A stretch of 64,000 nucleotides of DNA from Dendrolimus kikuchii (Eukaryota; Arthropoda; Insecta; Lepidoptera; Lasiocampidae), in contig CM034411.1 in the NCBI GenBank assembly GCA_019925095.2, forward strand, positions 3,821,501-3,885,500, written 5' to 3'. Made by a program: the position numbers and the translations under genes. The notes under the pieces were generated by a model that worked only from the letters and a program-made list of their open reading frames with translations, was not told the DNA's origin and made no database searches. Of this stretch, positions 21,527-34,245 are shown one piece after another. The number at the start of each line of letters is the position of its first letter. Within the stretch, counting starts at the first letter, position 1.

Positions 21527-22222
21527 TCCCTATTGATATTATAAATGCGAAAGTAACTCTGTCTGTCTGTTCCGTTTTCACGGAAATACTACGGGACCGA
21601 TTTGGCTGAAACTCAGTTTATATATTTTCGATGCGGAGGTTGAATATCGGATAGTTTTTATCCCGAAAAATGGGATAGTTTCCGGGAAAAAACTATATAT
21701 GTTTGTTTGTTATACTTTTACGGAAAAACTATTATACCGGTTTGGCTGAAATACGGTATATATATAATTTTAATATTGACGGTAGGCAATGGATACCTTT
21801 CATCTCGAATAATTGGATAGATTTATGTAAAGGTTATCCAAGAAAGGAGGATAAGTTTTGTTTGTGATTTTGGTGAATGAAACTAGATAGATAAAAAAGA
21901 TAAACAAGAACGGGTTGAAATAGAGGATAAAAGTTTGTATGGAACTAATCATGTATCAAGTTTATAGATAAAGTACTAGGAGTACTGGATCGGTTTTGCT
22001 GTAATTTTGTTTAAATGTAGTTTTAATACCGAAGATGGACATAGATATTTTTCATTCCGGGAGATGGGATAGTTTGCGTATAAACTGAAGTAAATCTTCC
22101 GGGGGCAAATAGCACCAGCATAAAAATTTAATACAATGTAACCTGTATTAACGCCTGCTCTTTAAACAAGAGGCACGCACTGGAGTTTGTCCCGGACGGC
22201 AATCGCGGGGTAAAAACTCCAG
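21527..22222 (+). mobile_element. Helitron-like element without minisatellite
   Basis: Starts TCCCTATTGATATTATAAATG, passes a short ctgtctgtctgt run and paired tttggctgaaa blocks, and ends near a GC-rich hairpin (cggacggcaatcgcggggta) and aactccag. Aligns throughout with the elements at 42233-45861 and 43621-45602, but has only a short tttgtgattttggtgaatg where those carry minisatellites. The 3' terminal CTAG is mutated. Confidence 0.7.
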
Positions 22223-22271
22223 ATATAGTTATAATTTCTTATATTTTCGCGACTAGTATACATAATAAAAT

Positions 22272-22542
22272 TACGTTTTAACAGTTATATGCGCGGTAAT
22301 TTATTTGATTTTTATTATTCCGACGTTTCGGCCACTTTTCAGTAGCCGTGATCACGGAAGACGAAGATGTCAAGTGTCAATGAGTATTGATAAAGGTTTG
22401 TTTAGCCTACCGCCAACTTGTTCATTTTAATTTCGTTTATGGTTATTATATACTTTATGAGCCTAATCAAATTTTAGGGGTGGCCGAAACGTCGGAAAAT
22501 TAAAAACAAATAAATTACCGCGCTTAAAACCGTTAAAACGTA
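22272..22542. mobile_element. MITE with ~65-bp terminal inverted repeats
   Basis: The left end tacgttttaacagttat...gacgtttcggccac and the right end gtggccgaaacgtcgg...ccgttaaaacgta are inverted copies. About 270 bp, no coding capacity. A partial relative lies at 49385-49545 in gene D intron 3. Confidence 0.75.
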
Positions 22543-24514
22543 GTGTTCTTATGTGTATGACATATCATCGTTCAAATATTGAGAAATCATAACAAATACT
22601 TTTAATGACTATCACGAAATAAGCTGCCAAAAATTGCTGCCCCTCCTCTAACTTTTTAACTAGTAAATGGAAATATATAAGAAATATTGATGTTGTAGGA
22701 CATCAAATGAGATTATAATTGATTAAAATGAATAAAGTAAATCACAATTTGTCAGGTCAGTGTCTATATTTGCGGTTATTAATTGGTGCCAGTGAATAAA
22801 TAATATTGTTTGCGCACATACAGATGCTTTCGATTTCACCGAGCATTAAATCTTGAAGGCTAACAATTTAATTCAAAAGCCAATTGGTTTGTTTATGGTT
22901 AAACTAGGAATTACGATCTCTTATGCCCCTGCTCCACCTGCGCTAGTATTATGAGTATGACTAGATGCGACTTATAGCGTTATAACGTAACGCGTTAACT
23001 ACATTAGTGTCTATATGTAGATACTTTATATCTCAATGTTTAACGTCATTAACAATATCGTATTATAAATGACATATTAAGCCTTTGGCGACATCTGTGT
23101 GACACAGTTATTCATACTAACATTATCTCAGGTGTAATAGGAACATTAGGAAATAGAGAATTTTAAATTCAAAATCCTACAAGACTGGGTGACGTTACAA
23201 ATTATTTTTCGGTTCCTTTTATCAACTTTTTTTATTTGTGTAATTTAATTGGGACTATTATAAATAGTTTAGAAAAGAAAAATGTCAAATCGATCCAGCC
23301 GTTCTCAAGGTATGTATGTGCTTACCAACTAACAGACTAACATAAAAAATATGTCGTGTTATCACTCAAGTAGATGTGCATCTGTGAAGTATATTTTTAA
23401 AAACTTAAATTAATTATTTGATTATTATTAAAAGTTTATACAGTTTACTAGCATAAGGTGATGTCAGGAGCCTTAAGAACAGGCGAGTGTGCATGACAAG
23501 AGTTATGAATGTCAAAGAAGCAAGTGAGGTGTCTAAGAATAAGCCTAAATGGCGCTCTGTTGTTCGTGCCTACCCCGCAAAGGAACTGGCGTGAAGTTAT
23601 GTATGTATGTATATAACTCGAATAAATGAAGACAAAATAAATACGTGGTCGTGGTCAAACGCCAACCTATTTACAATAAAAAAAATAAAAAATAATAATA
23701 ATTAATTTTAAAACTATCACTATGTATTATAACAGTTTATGCATTTATGACACAACTCTATGAGACGAATAAACCCACGAGGTTTGTGTGCCACAGTCGG
23801 ATATGTTTTTATGAATATTTATTATTTTTATTGGATAATAAATTAAAAAAAAATCCCATTAAGTGAAAAACCAAAGTGATTGTATGTTTACAAGTATTTC
23901 TCTAATCTGATAAGCAAAGCCATATAATGGCATGCTATAAATCAGTGTCATTTGATCTAATATCATCATATGAATAAAAGGTTGTTTATGTACATCTGTT
24001 GGGTCTCATGTCAGATTGCTTTTTCATAATTAATGTCATAGGGCCTTGTGTTGACGTTGTTATTTACTTTTCTAATGACAATTAAACATGAATATTGGCC
24101 AAGTGCCTGAGCTCGCACATTGAAGGAACCTGTAGAAATAGCAAAAGTTGTCGTTATTCTACAGGATCATACAGAAGCATTAAATAAAAAATCCCACACA
24201 TTTCATTTATATTAATATGGGAAATTTAATCGACGTAGACAGAGTACTCTTAGTGTAAGCGAAATCTATCGGGCGATATGCAGTGCTGGCCCCAGTGGCA
24301 GATACAGAAAAAAAGTCAATAAAACAAGGGTGCTGATAATATCTTGAGCTACCTTTACCTTTATCGTAATAAAAAAATAATCAAGCCACATGCAAAGTTT
24401 AAGAAAGTTTTATTTAAACTGTTTGTACATATATACCAGGCCACTCAGAAATTATTGAAAAAAAGTTTTTAAGTAAGAGAGTGGCTTGTTACAATCTACT
24501 TTGAAAATTTTGTC
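22543..24514. other. Gene-free flank between genes B and C
   Basis: AT-rich. Contains a LINE family 2 tail at 23454-23617 (plus-strand coding, ending gtatgtatgtat). Otherwise I see no coding frame, long repeat or structured element. A patch at 23035-23125 resembles 13670-13740. Confidence 0.5.
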
Positions 24515-24822
24515 AGTGTAGGAACGGAGAAAGAATACAATTTCCTGCGGCCGGGCGTGTCGTAAGAGGCGACTTAATAACCCACAGCCAGGTGGTAAGG
24601 CATTTGCCCGACTGGATGGCTACCATCCCTGGTCTAAAGTATGTCGCCATAACAACCTTGAGTGTTGTGTTCCGGCATTAGTGACCAGGTTCCAGTTTCC
24701 CTTAAGAGGGCAGCAGCGCATTTGTAGCAACTTTGGTGTTGCAAATGTCCATAGGCGATGGTAACCGCTTTCCATCAAGTGGGCCGTCTGCCTGTCTGCT
24801 GATCTCCTGCAATAAAAAAGAA
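24515..24822 (+). mobile_element. SINE-like repeat family 1, copy 7 (near full length)
   Basis: gtaggaacggagaaagaata through gtcgtaagaggcgac to ctgctgatctcctgc and an A tail. Confidence 0.8.
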
Positions 24823-25249
24823 GAAAATATGATTATTTATAATTAATAACAGGTACCTTCCAATTTCAAAATTTCCCTCCCCATTGTGTGCGAGCTAATT
24901 TAAATTATCGTGTCTCATTGAATAATGGATCTGCGCCGGGAACATTTTCGCGCTATGATTTTTTACGATTTCAAGTGTCGTGTGAAACCGGACGAATCTT
25001 ACGATAGACTTCAAATGGCATTCATGGATGAAGGCGAATATCGATGACCTCTCGTAAAAGAGTAATATATTCCCTGCTCACGACACACGCACTCCAGTCG
25101 TACGCTTGCCATCGACAGCGCTATTGTGTTACCTTAATGTCTGTATACGTCGTGAGTTATATAGTTTTTGTTATTAGAAATAAACGACTGTTGTTCAGTC
25201 GGATTATTTATTATCGCCGCTGTACCGACAACACATCAAAACAGACCCA

Positions 25250-26200
25250 AAGTTTAATTTTTTATATACAATATAAAAGACTTCTGTATTTATTAAAAAG
25301 AAAAGAACCTGAGATAGGTAAATATGAAGAGAACGAATTCTTAACTAGACGTGTTGCTGGGTAGTTCCTTGTTGCTTCTCTTTAAACAGGAACGAACGAA
25401 GAAACCCTGCGGCACGAATAAGCCCATGAGGTGTCTGTGAGGTCCCATAGTTCAAATGTTTCTAATGTACTTATATATAAATGTAAGCATATTGGATAAT
25501 AAATTAAAAAAAAAAACATATTGCAAAGCAATGTGCAAAGATTAGGAAGTGTATTCTTTAACTGATATGTATGACCTTCAAAAAGTGTTCTCAAGTGGAA
25601 CTGGTCTATACATATTATATAACTAGGATATGCCCGGGACTTCGATCACGCTTTTTTTATTAACTCAAGGGGAATGTCTTTTCTTGTGACATACACATGG
25701 GTCTTGGATACAGGGGAAGACCAAAAGCGCTGCTTAGGGCCGCGCGTTTCGTATGTGCGTGGGGCTCTTGCACCAAACGGCAAACGGGATCTCCACAATT
25801 AAAGGAGGAGGCCGAACAAACTACCCACTAAACCTACCTGGGTCTCTATGAGAGCATAAATCTAGAATGCGAGGGATGTGTAACGTAGTTAAACTCTTCT
25901 GACATCCTAGTTGCACCGACTTGGTAGTAAGCCCTGGGAAGCAGGGCCGTACCACTTCGTACAGTACAGGTGATTCGACCGATACCTCCGTAATCAGTGG
26001 CCCTCTACCACGGTCACGCTTGAATTGACACAACTCAACACTTATTCCCTGGACACAAAGTGCCGCAGCATTTAAAAAAGAATATAAGCTACCGTTTTAG
26101 TAAAAACTGTGTCGGACTAAGCTAATTTTTCAACACCCGAATAATAAGAAACCTCTCCTAGGAAAATTTCACGGGATTCCTAAAAAAATCACACATTTTA
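25250..26200. other. Homologous upstream flank of the OR unit (B side)
   Basis: Text such as aaaagacttctgtatttatta, aacctgagatag and gtgttgctggg-agtt matches 40910-41350 and 58550-58980 upstream of genes C and D. It includes what looks like an old LINE 3' UTR (gttgctgggtagttcc). It shows that the duplicated unit extends at least this far. Confidence 0.6.
25654..26013 (-). mobile_element. Short retroposon with 8-bp target duplication
   Basis: 360 bp flanked by tcacgctt at 25646-25653 and 26014-26021. A T run at the left end means a minus-strand insertion with a poly(A) tail. The homologous sites near 41172 and 58802 read cttctttcacgcttgagt without it. No coding motif recognized; a 5'-truncated LINE or SINE. 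Confidence 0.7.
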
Positions 26201-26484
26201 TTATATAAAACTAGCTAACCCGGCAAACTTCGTACCACCTTAGAATCAATAAATAAAAAAGCTGTCTTTAAAAAGAGTCGAGTCTGACAATTTTAGATCA
26301 TTCCTAGAAAAAAATTCGCGGAATTTCCAGAATAAAAAGTAAGGCAGATTTTAAATCTAAGAATTTCCTGTTGATCAGCGAAAACCGCATCGACATCGGC
26401 CCAGTAGTCTTTACATAAATCCCAAAGAAACAGACAAGAAATTGAAAAAAACTGCATCGTGTTCTTCGTCGTTTATATATTATA

Positions 26485-26693
26485 CTAGCTGCCCGGGCAG
26501 ACGTTGTTCTGCCCTGAAAAAATAAAATTTAGAACCCGATTCCAGCGCCACCTACCGGATCCAAATGAAAACTATCCTATCTTTCAAGTCGGATCAAACT
26601 GCACACGGTGTGCAAATTTGATTCAAATCGGTCAAGTAGTTTAGGAGTCCATTGAGGACAAACATTGTGACACGAGATTTATATATATTAAGA
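26485..26693 (-). mobile_element. Short Helitron-like element, copy 1
   Basis: On the minus strand it starts TCTTAATATATATAAATC and ends with a GC-rich stem and CTAG. Flanks are A and T with no target duplication. The homologous site near 42155 lacks it. A sister copy lies at 26776-26981. Confidence 0.6.
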
Positions 26694-26775
26694 TATAGTC
26701 TATTCTAGTTGTTTTTATTTAAAAAGCTTCAATGTACAGACAATGACACGGCATGTTTAGAATTTTATTATATTA

Positions 26776-26981
26776 CTAGCTGTCCCGGCAGACGTCGTCC
26801 TGCTCGGAAAAACTTCAATCGATATGTCGACAGCAGTGCCACCTACCTGGTCCAATTGTGAACCAACTCAGAAACCTTATTTGGCGCACGCATAACAACT
26901 TTGATAATGATCATCACATGACCAAATGTTTACGATTCTGTAAAGGACATACAGACAAACATTCATTTTTATATATAAAGA
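26776..26981 (-). mobile_element. Short Helitron-like element, copy 2
   Basis: Minus-strand 5' TCTTTATATATAAAAATG and 3' CTAG after a gacgacgtctgccgggacag-type stem, between A and T. Removing it gives attatatta-tagattgtataaac, which matches the uninterrupted site near 59900. Confidence 0.65.
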
Positions 26982-28192
26982 TAGATTGTATAAACTATTG
27001 AAGAAATGTACACAACATTCACGACAATGAGCACTATGCTGTGACAAGAACTGACACTGCGCTGATTTTTAGTTTCATCCTGGATGCCCATTTTACGACA
27101 AAATTATTAAACCAAAATATTTGTAGTGCAAGAACAATTATCTCTATCAAACATTTCTCTAATTATTAATCTGTTGTGATCTTTCTGATATCAGTAAAAT
27201 GTTTATGTTCAGCTGTCGGGTCCTAGGTTTGATTGCTTTTTAGAGTTTCGTAATCATTTTGGTAAAAGAAAAAACCCTTATATAATCGCCGAACTTAGTG
27301 GGTCTAGAAGAAATTTGACATTATTTCTATTATGATATTGTAACGTAGCCAGCCTTCTAGCCATCTAACTAATGGAAGACGGTGAGCTAAGTTCAGTAGG
27401 TATTCTACATAGTGTGGTGAGGGACTATGGGTTGAATACAATATAACTAAGTTAAGTTTTCTTTTATTGTGTTAGTTTATACAGTCATCCTATTTTTCTA
27501 CCTTCTCCCAACTATTTGGGGTCGGCTCAATATGTCTTATCCTTCCACACTTCTCTATTTATAAAATAATTGTAATAAGTTAATTATAATTTCATATTTA
27601 ATAAAAAAAAAACTCCGGTGATATGTTATTTTAACGCCTGTTTATTTATTTATTTAAGCAAGAAACATATTGCGATAATTAAACTTAACTATAACTATCT
27701 AATTACAGGGTCAGATTATAATCGAAACTATGTGCTTATTAGGAAAACGTGAAAATGTTTGTTATAAATAAAGCTGTATGTGGTTCTTTTTATTCCTACA
27801 AATATTGCATACATCAAAAGCCAGGGAAAAATGTATTTTTGGTTGGTTCCTATGTCTCACTGACCGTTCATTTGTCTTACCATCGGTTACAATTTGATAT
27901 AAGCTCAAGTGGGATACGATGGTAGGACAACTGAATAAATAGTAAAATATAGGAACCCGCCATGTAACTACAACAAAGATCATCAATGGGACAGAAGTTT
28001 TTTAGTTTCACTGATAAATTTACTACCTACTATTTATGTAAACTAAGTTCATTATAAAGACTCTGGTGTTACTATTCCTTTCAATAGGTAAGGGGGTGTC
28101 CATTAAAATGACTCAATTTTTTCCGCTAGAAAATGTGCCAACTAAGTCCTTAAAATGAAAAAATCCAATTGTTGATTGACTGCGATCTTCAT
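26982..28192 (-). other. 3' flank of gene C
   Basis: No gene. Aligns with 45862-46998 (gene D) and about 59905-60850 (gene E). Contains a short RTE tail at about 27490-27545 absent from D and E. An open frame at 27762-27986 recurs in D and E with substitutions of every kind and has no motif, so it is not called. Confidence 0.6.
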
Positions 28193-28243
28193 TCATAACA
28201 TTGCGGACATAAGATTGAAGATGGTGTACCCTTGTCTATAAAC
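28193..28243 (-). CDS. OR gene C exon 5 (last)
   Basis: 51 nt: VYRQGYTIFNLMSAML and TGA; acceptor tttcag. Confidence 0.85.
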   Translation of the reverse strand, partial: VYRQGYTIFNLMSAML

Positions 28244-29020
28244 CTGAAATAGAATAAAGTAATTGAAAGTAAAATAAACGACTCATTGACTCTTCGGGTG
28301 ATCAGAGGGCTGGTGCTTACCTCGGCCAACGGATCAGTATGGCGATCCAGCGAGGCAACGTAGCCAGCCTTCTGGGCACCTTACCCAAAGAAGACGGTGA
28401 TCTGGGCTCAGTATTCTACTTATAGTCTTGAGGGACTATGAGTAGAATACAATACAAATAAGTTAAGTGTTCTTGCATTGTATTCGATTATATGTGATAT
28501 AATTAATTAATTGATTAAATGCAATTAATTGTTTTAATAAAAATGGCTGTATAAAAATGTCAAAAAAAAAGTAAAATTATTTACATTTTAAACCTCGGTT
28601 ATATCTAGACTCTTTAGATTATACTGGAAATTAGCCGGTTGTGGTCTGAAGCCAACTTGGAGGGGACACCATAGTCTCTTTTTTTGTAACGTTATGATAC
28701 TTTAAGGACATGAAGGAGCGAGAGAAGGAGCAGATTACCTGACTTTCAATGAAAATATTTTACAAAGTAAAAACTATGGGTTGGTGTAGATACAGTTTGT
28801 TGCTTTTTAAAATCATTTGATACGATTTCTAAAGTAATTCATTTTTCTAAAATGTAACCATTTTACTTTGAACTTTGAACCAGACTCCTTTGAATATTTC
28901 TTACTATTTCTTATAGTTTCAGCTTTAGTCATACAGGCTCACTTGAACATGCAATAATTTAGGCTTTTTTGTGTCCACATCAAGGAGCATGAAAGCTTAC
29001 TTATGTGCACATAGACTTAC

Positions 29021-29176
29021 ATCAGTAAGCGTATCAAGGCACATAGTACTGAAAATGGATTCGATGGCGACTGGTCTCAGAGCACGCGCCATGATGATCA
29101 GCAGAGTTTTGCGGGCTTTGGGCTTATGCACACGCTCCCAACCACAATTATACGCTGCAAGTCGCAATTCTTCGCC
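29021..29176 (-). CDS. OR gene C exon 4
   Basis: 156 nt: GEELRLAAYNCGWERVHKP, ARKTLLIIMARALRPVAI, ESIFSTMCLDTLTD; acceptor gacag, donor GAT|GTAAGT. Confidence 0.9.
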
Positions 29177-29572
29177 CTGTCAAATTAGACAATGTTCGGT
29201 TACAGTAGTACATAAATTATAATTCCAATCGGTAGTTTTCGTTTGCGCAGATAATAGCAGATTGGTTATCGACATGTATGGAAATAATCTATATTGGAAT
29301 TTATTCGCAAGCGTAAAAGGCAGTGTTGCTTGTAATACATTCTTAGCTCTTTCCCGCTTACATGATTGGTAAAGTGGATGTCAATTAAAATTTGTCTCTT
29401 GCACAGGTACATCTGGAGGAATTATTAGTTGTGTATACCTGTACACAGCTCCGAAATATGTGCTGTGATTAAGGAGCCATCTAAATCGCGTTACCTATTT
29501 TACTCGCGCATTACCACATTTTTAAAGATATAATTTGATTGAATTTACTAGCGAAAAATCTATATTCTTGAA

Positions 29573-29720
29573 ATCGAATTTAAAATGCCATTGGAATTAT
29601 CTCAAACTTTATTAGAAGTACACACACGTATTTTACAGCTCTTACAACACAACTGAACATGACAAGTCGAAATCGTAAGGCAGAAGATGTCGTTCTGACT
29701 GTACACTTAATAACGAAAGA
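29573..29720 (-). repeat. LTR fragment in gene C intron 3
   Basis: Minus-strand match to the 3' part of the solo LTRs in gene B (tacgtgtgtg, ctaataaagtttga, aatggcattttaaattcg). The duplicate in gene D lies at about 48075-48210, so it predates the C/D duplication. Confidence 0.6.
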
Positions 29721-29805
29721 AAGTAAAAAATATCCAAGAAGCAAGGTGATATTTAAATATTTGAGTATCATCGCGAGATATGTTACTGTAAAATAAGTAT
29801 TTGTA

Positions 29806-29975
29806 ATACATACATACATACATACATAACTTCACGCCAGTTCCCTTGCGGGGTAGGCACGAACAACAGAGCGCCATTTAGGCCCATTCCTCACTTGCTT
29901 CTTTGACATAATTTAATATTGATACACACACACCTCACTTGCTTGTTTGACATAATTTAATATTGATAATAATGC
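29806..29975 (-). mobile_element. LINE 3' end family 2, copy 3
   Basis: cataca repeats then acttcacgccagttccctt. Present in gene C intron 3, absent at the matching point of gene D (about 48315, tttataataatgcatg). Partly duplicated internally (cacctcacttgcttg occurs twice). Confidence 0.65.
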
Positions 29976-30253
29976 ATGTAAAAAAATTAAATGACAAAAT
30001 ATTCACAGAAAAAAATATAGTACAAAGAATGAGAATAGTATACTATACAATAATTAGCAAGAAAGGTGAAAAATATTTTAAGAAACGATAATTAATAATT
30101 ACAATGTAGTTTACGTATCAAACTACATTACCACCAAAAACGTTGTCATACCGGTTGGCTATCTTCTTTACGAGCTAGAATCTTTCCATCTTTAGGCCAA
30201 ATATATCTCCACTTCATGCACATTCTCGCTTGCCGGGCGCTATAGAAAAGGTG

Positions 30254-31163
30254 TCAATTGGACCGTGTGAGGCGCTCGTTGATGTAAACACGGCCTGGTG
30301 GGCCGGCTACCTCGACGTCCGTGGTGCTGAGCAGCCGGCGCACGCGGGACGCGCGCAGCCATTGGTCACGAGTCGCGCGACGAGCAAAACGCACAGCAAT
30401 GCTTCTAGGTCGTGACGTCATGAGGTTGGCACTATTTGAACCTAGGGTTCCGTCACTTGACGCCACCGGGTTGCGGCGCGCCGATCCAACGCGTTCTACG
30501 TGCACCACATCTCTCTCTTTGATTTCTACTCCCAACTTGGCCGATATCGTCTTAATTATGCGCATTAGGTTTTCGTTTTTTTCTTCTTGTACGTCAGTTA
30601 TCTTCAAATCGTTGCATAGGAACTCCTGCTCACGCTCATTTAGCTGCAGCTTAAGGTCGGCGATAGTATCTGCCAAGACGTCTACTTCTACGGGACCACT
30701 TTCACTAAACTTTGTTTCCAGGCTGGATACCCTGCATTCTAGAGTTGTTATATTTTCATCGTAAGAGTGTAATGCGGATTTGAAGTCACTTATTTTGACA
30801 CGACACTCATGAATTTCAACTCTCATATCACTCAACTCATGTCGAAAAGAACGTATCTCTTGCGCCAGGTCATGTTCAAGTCCCTGTATGGTGCTGCTCA
30901 TAGCAGTGTTAGCATTATCGGAACTAACCTGCGGAACAACATAGGTGGTAGTAATGCCCTTGACGGGTGTTGAAGAGTTATCCTCCCGTGGAACTTTACA
31001 TTTGCATACCGGTCATATTCAGGAACTCTTCACTGTAGCTGTTTCGGGAATAATGACACACGCACGGTGGAAGGCCGCTGTTTATTTGCTGCAGCGTATA
31101 CAACCTGTTAACGACATAAATTTTCCACAAGATCCACATTTGGCCATTTTGTACAGACGATTA
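30254..31163 (-). pseudogene. LINE ORF1: PHD-type zinc finger plus coiled coil
   Basis: Minus strand. The upstream part reads MAKCGSCGKFMSLTGCIRCSK, then AFHRACV and PVCKCK, a Cys/His pattern of a PHD finger, with in-frame stops. It runs into an open 215-codon stretch (30254-30901). There a long heptad-like region (EIRSFRHELSDMRVEIHECR, ITTLECRVSSLETKF) is followed by RDVVHVERVGSARR, RPRSIAVRFARRATRDQWL and GRVYINERLTRSN, like the RNA-binding C terminus of LINE ORF1 proteins. Cut off near 30166. It is absent from the same place in gene D intron 3. Confidence 0.75.
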
Positions 31164-31409
31164 TAATGTGTATTTCCAAAAAATAGTAAAATAACGGCTC
31201 TTTAATAGTAGGCACGCAGTATAAGTTCATCGCACGTATTATACAATAATGTACATAGATAGAGGAGGCAGGTCGTTGAAAGTGGTTTATACCTTATTTT
31301 ACACTAGTTACACTGTTTTATCTTATTTATTTAGTACGATAATTATTCACTGCTCACTATTATCCTTATGGCTTGATTAATACGAGAAAGTTATTGTAGT
31401 CCTGCTAAA

Positions 31410-31661
31410 TCTTATACTAACTAATAGCTGAAGAGTTTGTTTGTTTGCTTGAACGCGCTAATCTCAGGAAATACTGGTCTGATTAGAAAATATATTTCAG
31501 TGTTAGATAGCCCATTTATCGTGGAAGGCTATAGGCAATATATCATCACGCTAAGACCAATAGGAGCGGAGCACCATGAAGAATGTTTCAAAATCGGGGG
31601 TTTTTTTAAAATTACTTTTTTTAAACTATTCCACGCGGCCGAAATCGCGGGTAGAAGCTAG
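31410..31661 (+). mobile_element. Helitron-like element in gene C intron 3
   Basis: TCTTATACTAACTAATAGC to a gcggccgaaatcgcggg stem and CTAG, followed by T. The gene D counterpart (48741-49625) is split by a Penelope/MITE insertion. Confidence 0.55.
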
Positions 31662-32568
31662 TTATTTGTAAATCGATTATTTATATAGAGCACTTGTGAC
31701 ATCCGAGCGCCATCCAGGGGGTAATAACGCCTCAATCGCGGTTGAAACTCAACTGGCGATGTATCAACGGGCCGATCTTATATATGCGCAAAACAGACAT
31801 TGAATTTCAATAAATATGCACCAACCATTCATTGAAATGTTCAAACTTGCCAGCTTGAATCCAAAACCATACGATTTCTAAGAACTTGCAATGAAATTTG
31901 AAAAATAAACACTATTTTTGACGTCTTACCCGAAGGCTGGCGGCTGGTGACATTTCAATAATAGAAAATTAACGCAAACAAGTGACAGCGTACAATTAAA
32001 ATAACTAAAAAAGGATTACACATAATTACATTATCTACCGAGGGTAATAAAACACGTGATTAAAAAAAGAATTATTATCGGTTCACTGAATACGCCACCG
32101 CAGCATTACTAATTACTACTTACTAGGGCGTTCGTAATATGATTTTCAACAACCGCAATTACGTGAAACGACCCCCAATTTATTGGGAGAACGAGAAAAA
32201 AGAAAAAGAAATGACGTGAATATATATTAATACGGGACTAGAAATACAGGACCAGACCGATATATTATTAGCGTAACCTCATTGTCAACCGATGCATTCG
32301 GAGCGTTCGATTCGACGTCCAGCATCCGCTTTCTTACTTTTAGCGTAAACTATTTGCTCTCAAAACACAAAGCGTTGTCATTTTAAAAGAATTCATATCC
32401 CACAGAAAGTATATTTTTTATAGCAGTACGGTACATTTTACCGTAAAGTTATGGTTGTAAAATAACTTCAATAATAAAATTACATTAATATACTAATTCA
32501 GGAACATGTCAAATAAGCTTTACCAAAAAAAATAAGATATAGTAGTAGTATGGATTTAAAAGTGTTAC

Positions 32569-32673
32569 CTTTTGCATAAGCAAGTCACCGTAGTAGCAAG
32601 GGAGGCTGCTTGTTATAATGCTCTGCATAAATATGCCCGCGAACTCGACTGTTACTTCTCCACGCTTAATAGA
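32569..32673 (-). CDS. OR gene C exon 3
   Basis: 105 nt: SIKRGEVTVEFAGIFMQSI, ITSSLPCYYGDLLMQK; acceptor cttag, donor AAG|GTAACA. Confidence 0.88.
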
Positions 32674-33259
32674 CTAAGGGCCAAGTTTTCAATCATCAGA
32701 TAAAAATGATCGGTGGAATAAATTATAACCTGACTGAATTCAAATGTGAAACTTTTCGACTGGTCATTCGCGCAATAGTTTGTAATTTTGGACCACGTTG
32801 GACTTTATTCTTTGAATAACTTTTATCTGGTGACTGAAAGATCGGCCCTAAAAGAAATGGTAATTACAAATCATCATAATATGTTTGATACCTATAATTG
32901 TCAATGCCTATTGAATGTAATTTAGGAAATAAAGTTTAGTTATTTCAAGATTCAAAATAAAACCTAACTATTTAAATAAAATAGGCCAAGTGTGTGTCTG
33001 GTCAATGTACATTATCATAAAGATTTTTTGCTGCTGGGGTTCAACATAGGAGCCAGCGGCGCAGTGGTTACTGTCGCATGTGGATATTTATAACACCAAG
33101 AGTGAAAACGACACACTGCCGGCTTCGAAGGAAATTAACGACACTTTTTATAAAAAAAATATTTCCTAGTATCCAGGCAAAAACTTTTACTGAGAACTAA
33201 TTTTAAATGTACAAAAGAATCGTTATGGAGATAAAACTAGAAATAAAGAAAATAATTGA

Positions 33260-34245
33260 AGAGTATGCTATGATATTGTTGTTCAAAGTCAAAGTCAAAG
33301 TAATTTATTTGTTTGAAACAGGGATATTTGCAGATGTTATGCTCAGTCTCGAGTTACATGTTTCGCCTTGACAGGCATACAAACGTTTTGTAGTTTCGGT
33401 TTCAAGCCGTTTGTTGTCCTTATGACTACATAGATTTTATGATTATATTATTGATTATATAACTGATTATGATGATCTTAGTTAAAATTACAACAAATAT
33501 TTAATATGCAATTGTGTCTACTTTAGTTAATATATTATTTATAAAAACAATTAAATTGAAATAATATCATTAAAATTTTTATATAATTTGTGATTGTTGT
33601 GATGTAAGTAAGGCTCTTGAATTAAATATAACTTCAATCTTAAACTGGCTTTTTTATTTTCACTTTTGTAAGTATCTTTTTGTCGTACAAAATGGTCTCT
33701 TCCTAACTGAATTCAAAAACCGTGTCTCCTTTTCATTTTTTTAAATTCCCACCAATGAAAGCGACTTTTATACACATCTTTCATTGGTTAGTCATATCCT
33801 TACGTCCTGGCTAAAATAGGCATTGAATAACAAAAGTAGATCATTATGTAGTTAATAAATTAAATTTAATTAAATGAATAAGAAAATTGAAATAGATATT
33901 TATATGTAATTTGTTTTATGATTAGAAATTATGATTTAAACATGAATGGTAAACATAGCGTAGGTTAAAAGAATATTGTTGCTATGTTTTTTATAAGGTA
34001 GCACTTGTTAAACGTCAAAAGTCAAATGCCAAAAGATTGACCTTGAACTTCACCGACTTTTGTTTGTTTGAAAGTTTCTAATAGAAATGAAATGAAATAC
34101 AATAAATGTATAAGCAAATATTTAAGTTGGAAACCCGAGCGTGTGGTAACCAGAATCGTGGTATATTTTAAGCAAATATAATATAAAATTATCTACAACT
34201 AAATGTGGTAAGTGCATCCACTACATAATTTTAATTCGGACAGTT
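33260..34245. mobile_element. ~1 kb insertion in gene C intron 2
   Basis: Absent from gene D, where ctagaaagaattaaaataat runs into ggacagttaaacta at about 53290-53320. It contains a caaagtcaaagtcaaagtaa run and AT-rich text. No coding motif seen, so the element class is unknown. Confidence 0.5.

Noticed and set aside
28971..29222. Plus-strand ORF with recurring copies at 15227 and 47473
   Set aside because: It is the antisense reading of OR exon 4; the minus strand has splice sites and family motifs.
30254..30901. Host coiled-coil protein gene
   Set aside because: Preceded by a broken PHD-type finger, ends with LINE ORF1-type text and is absent from the duplicate intron, so it is retroelement-derived.
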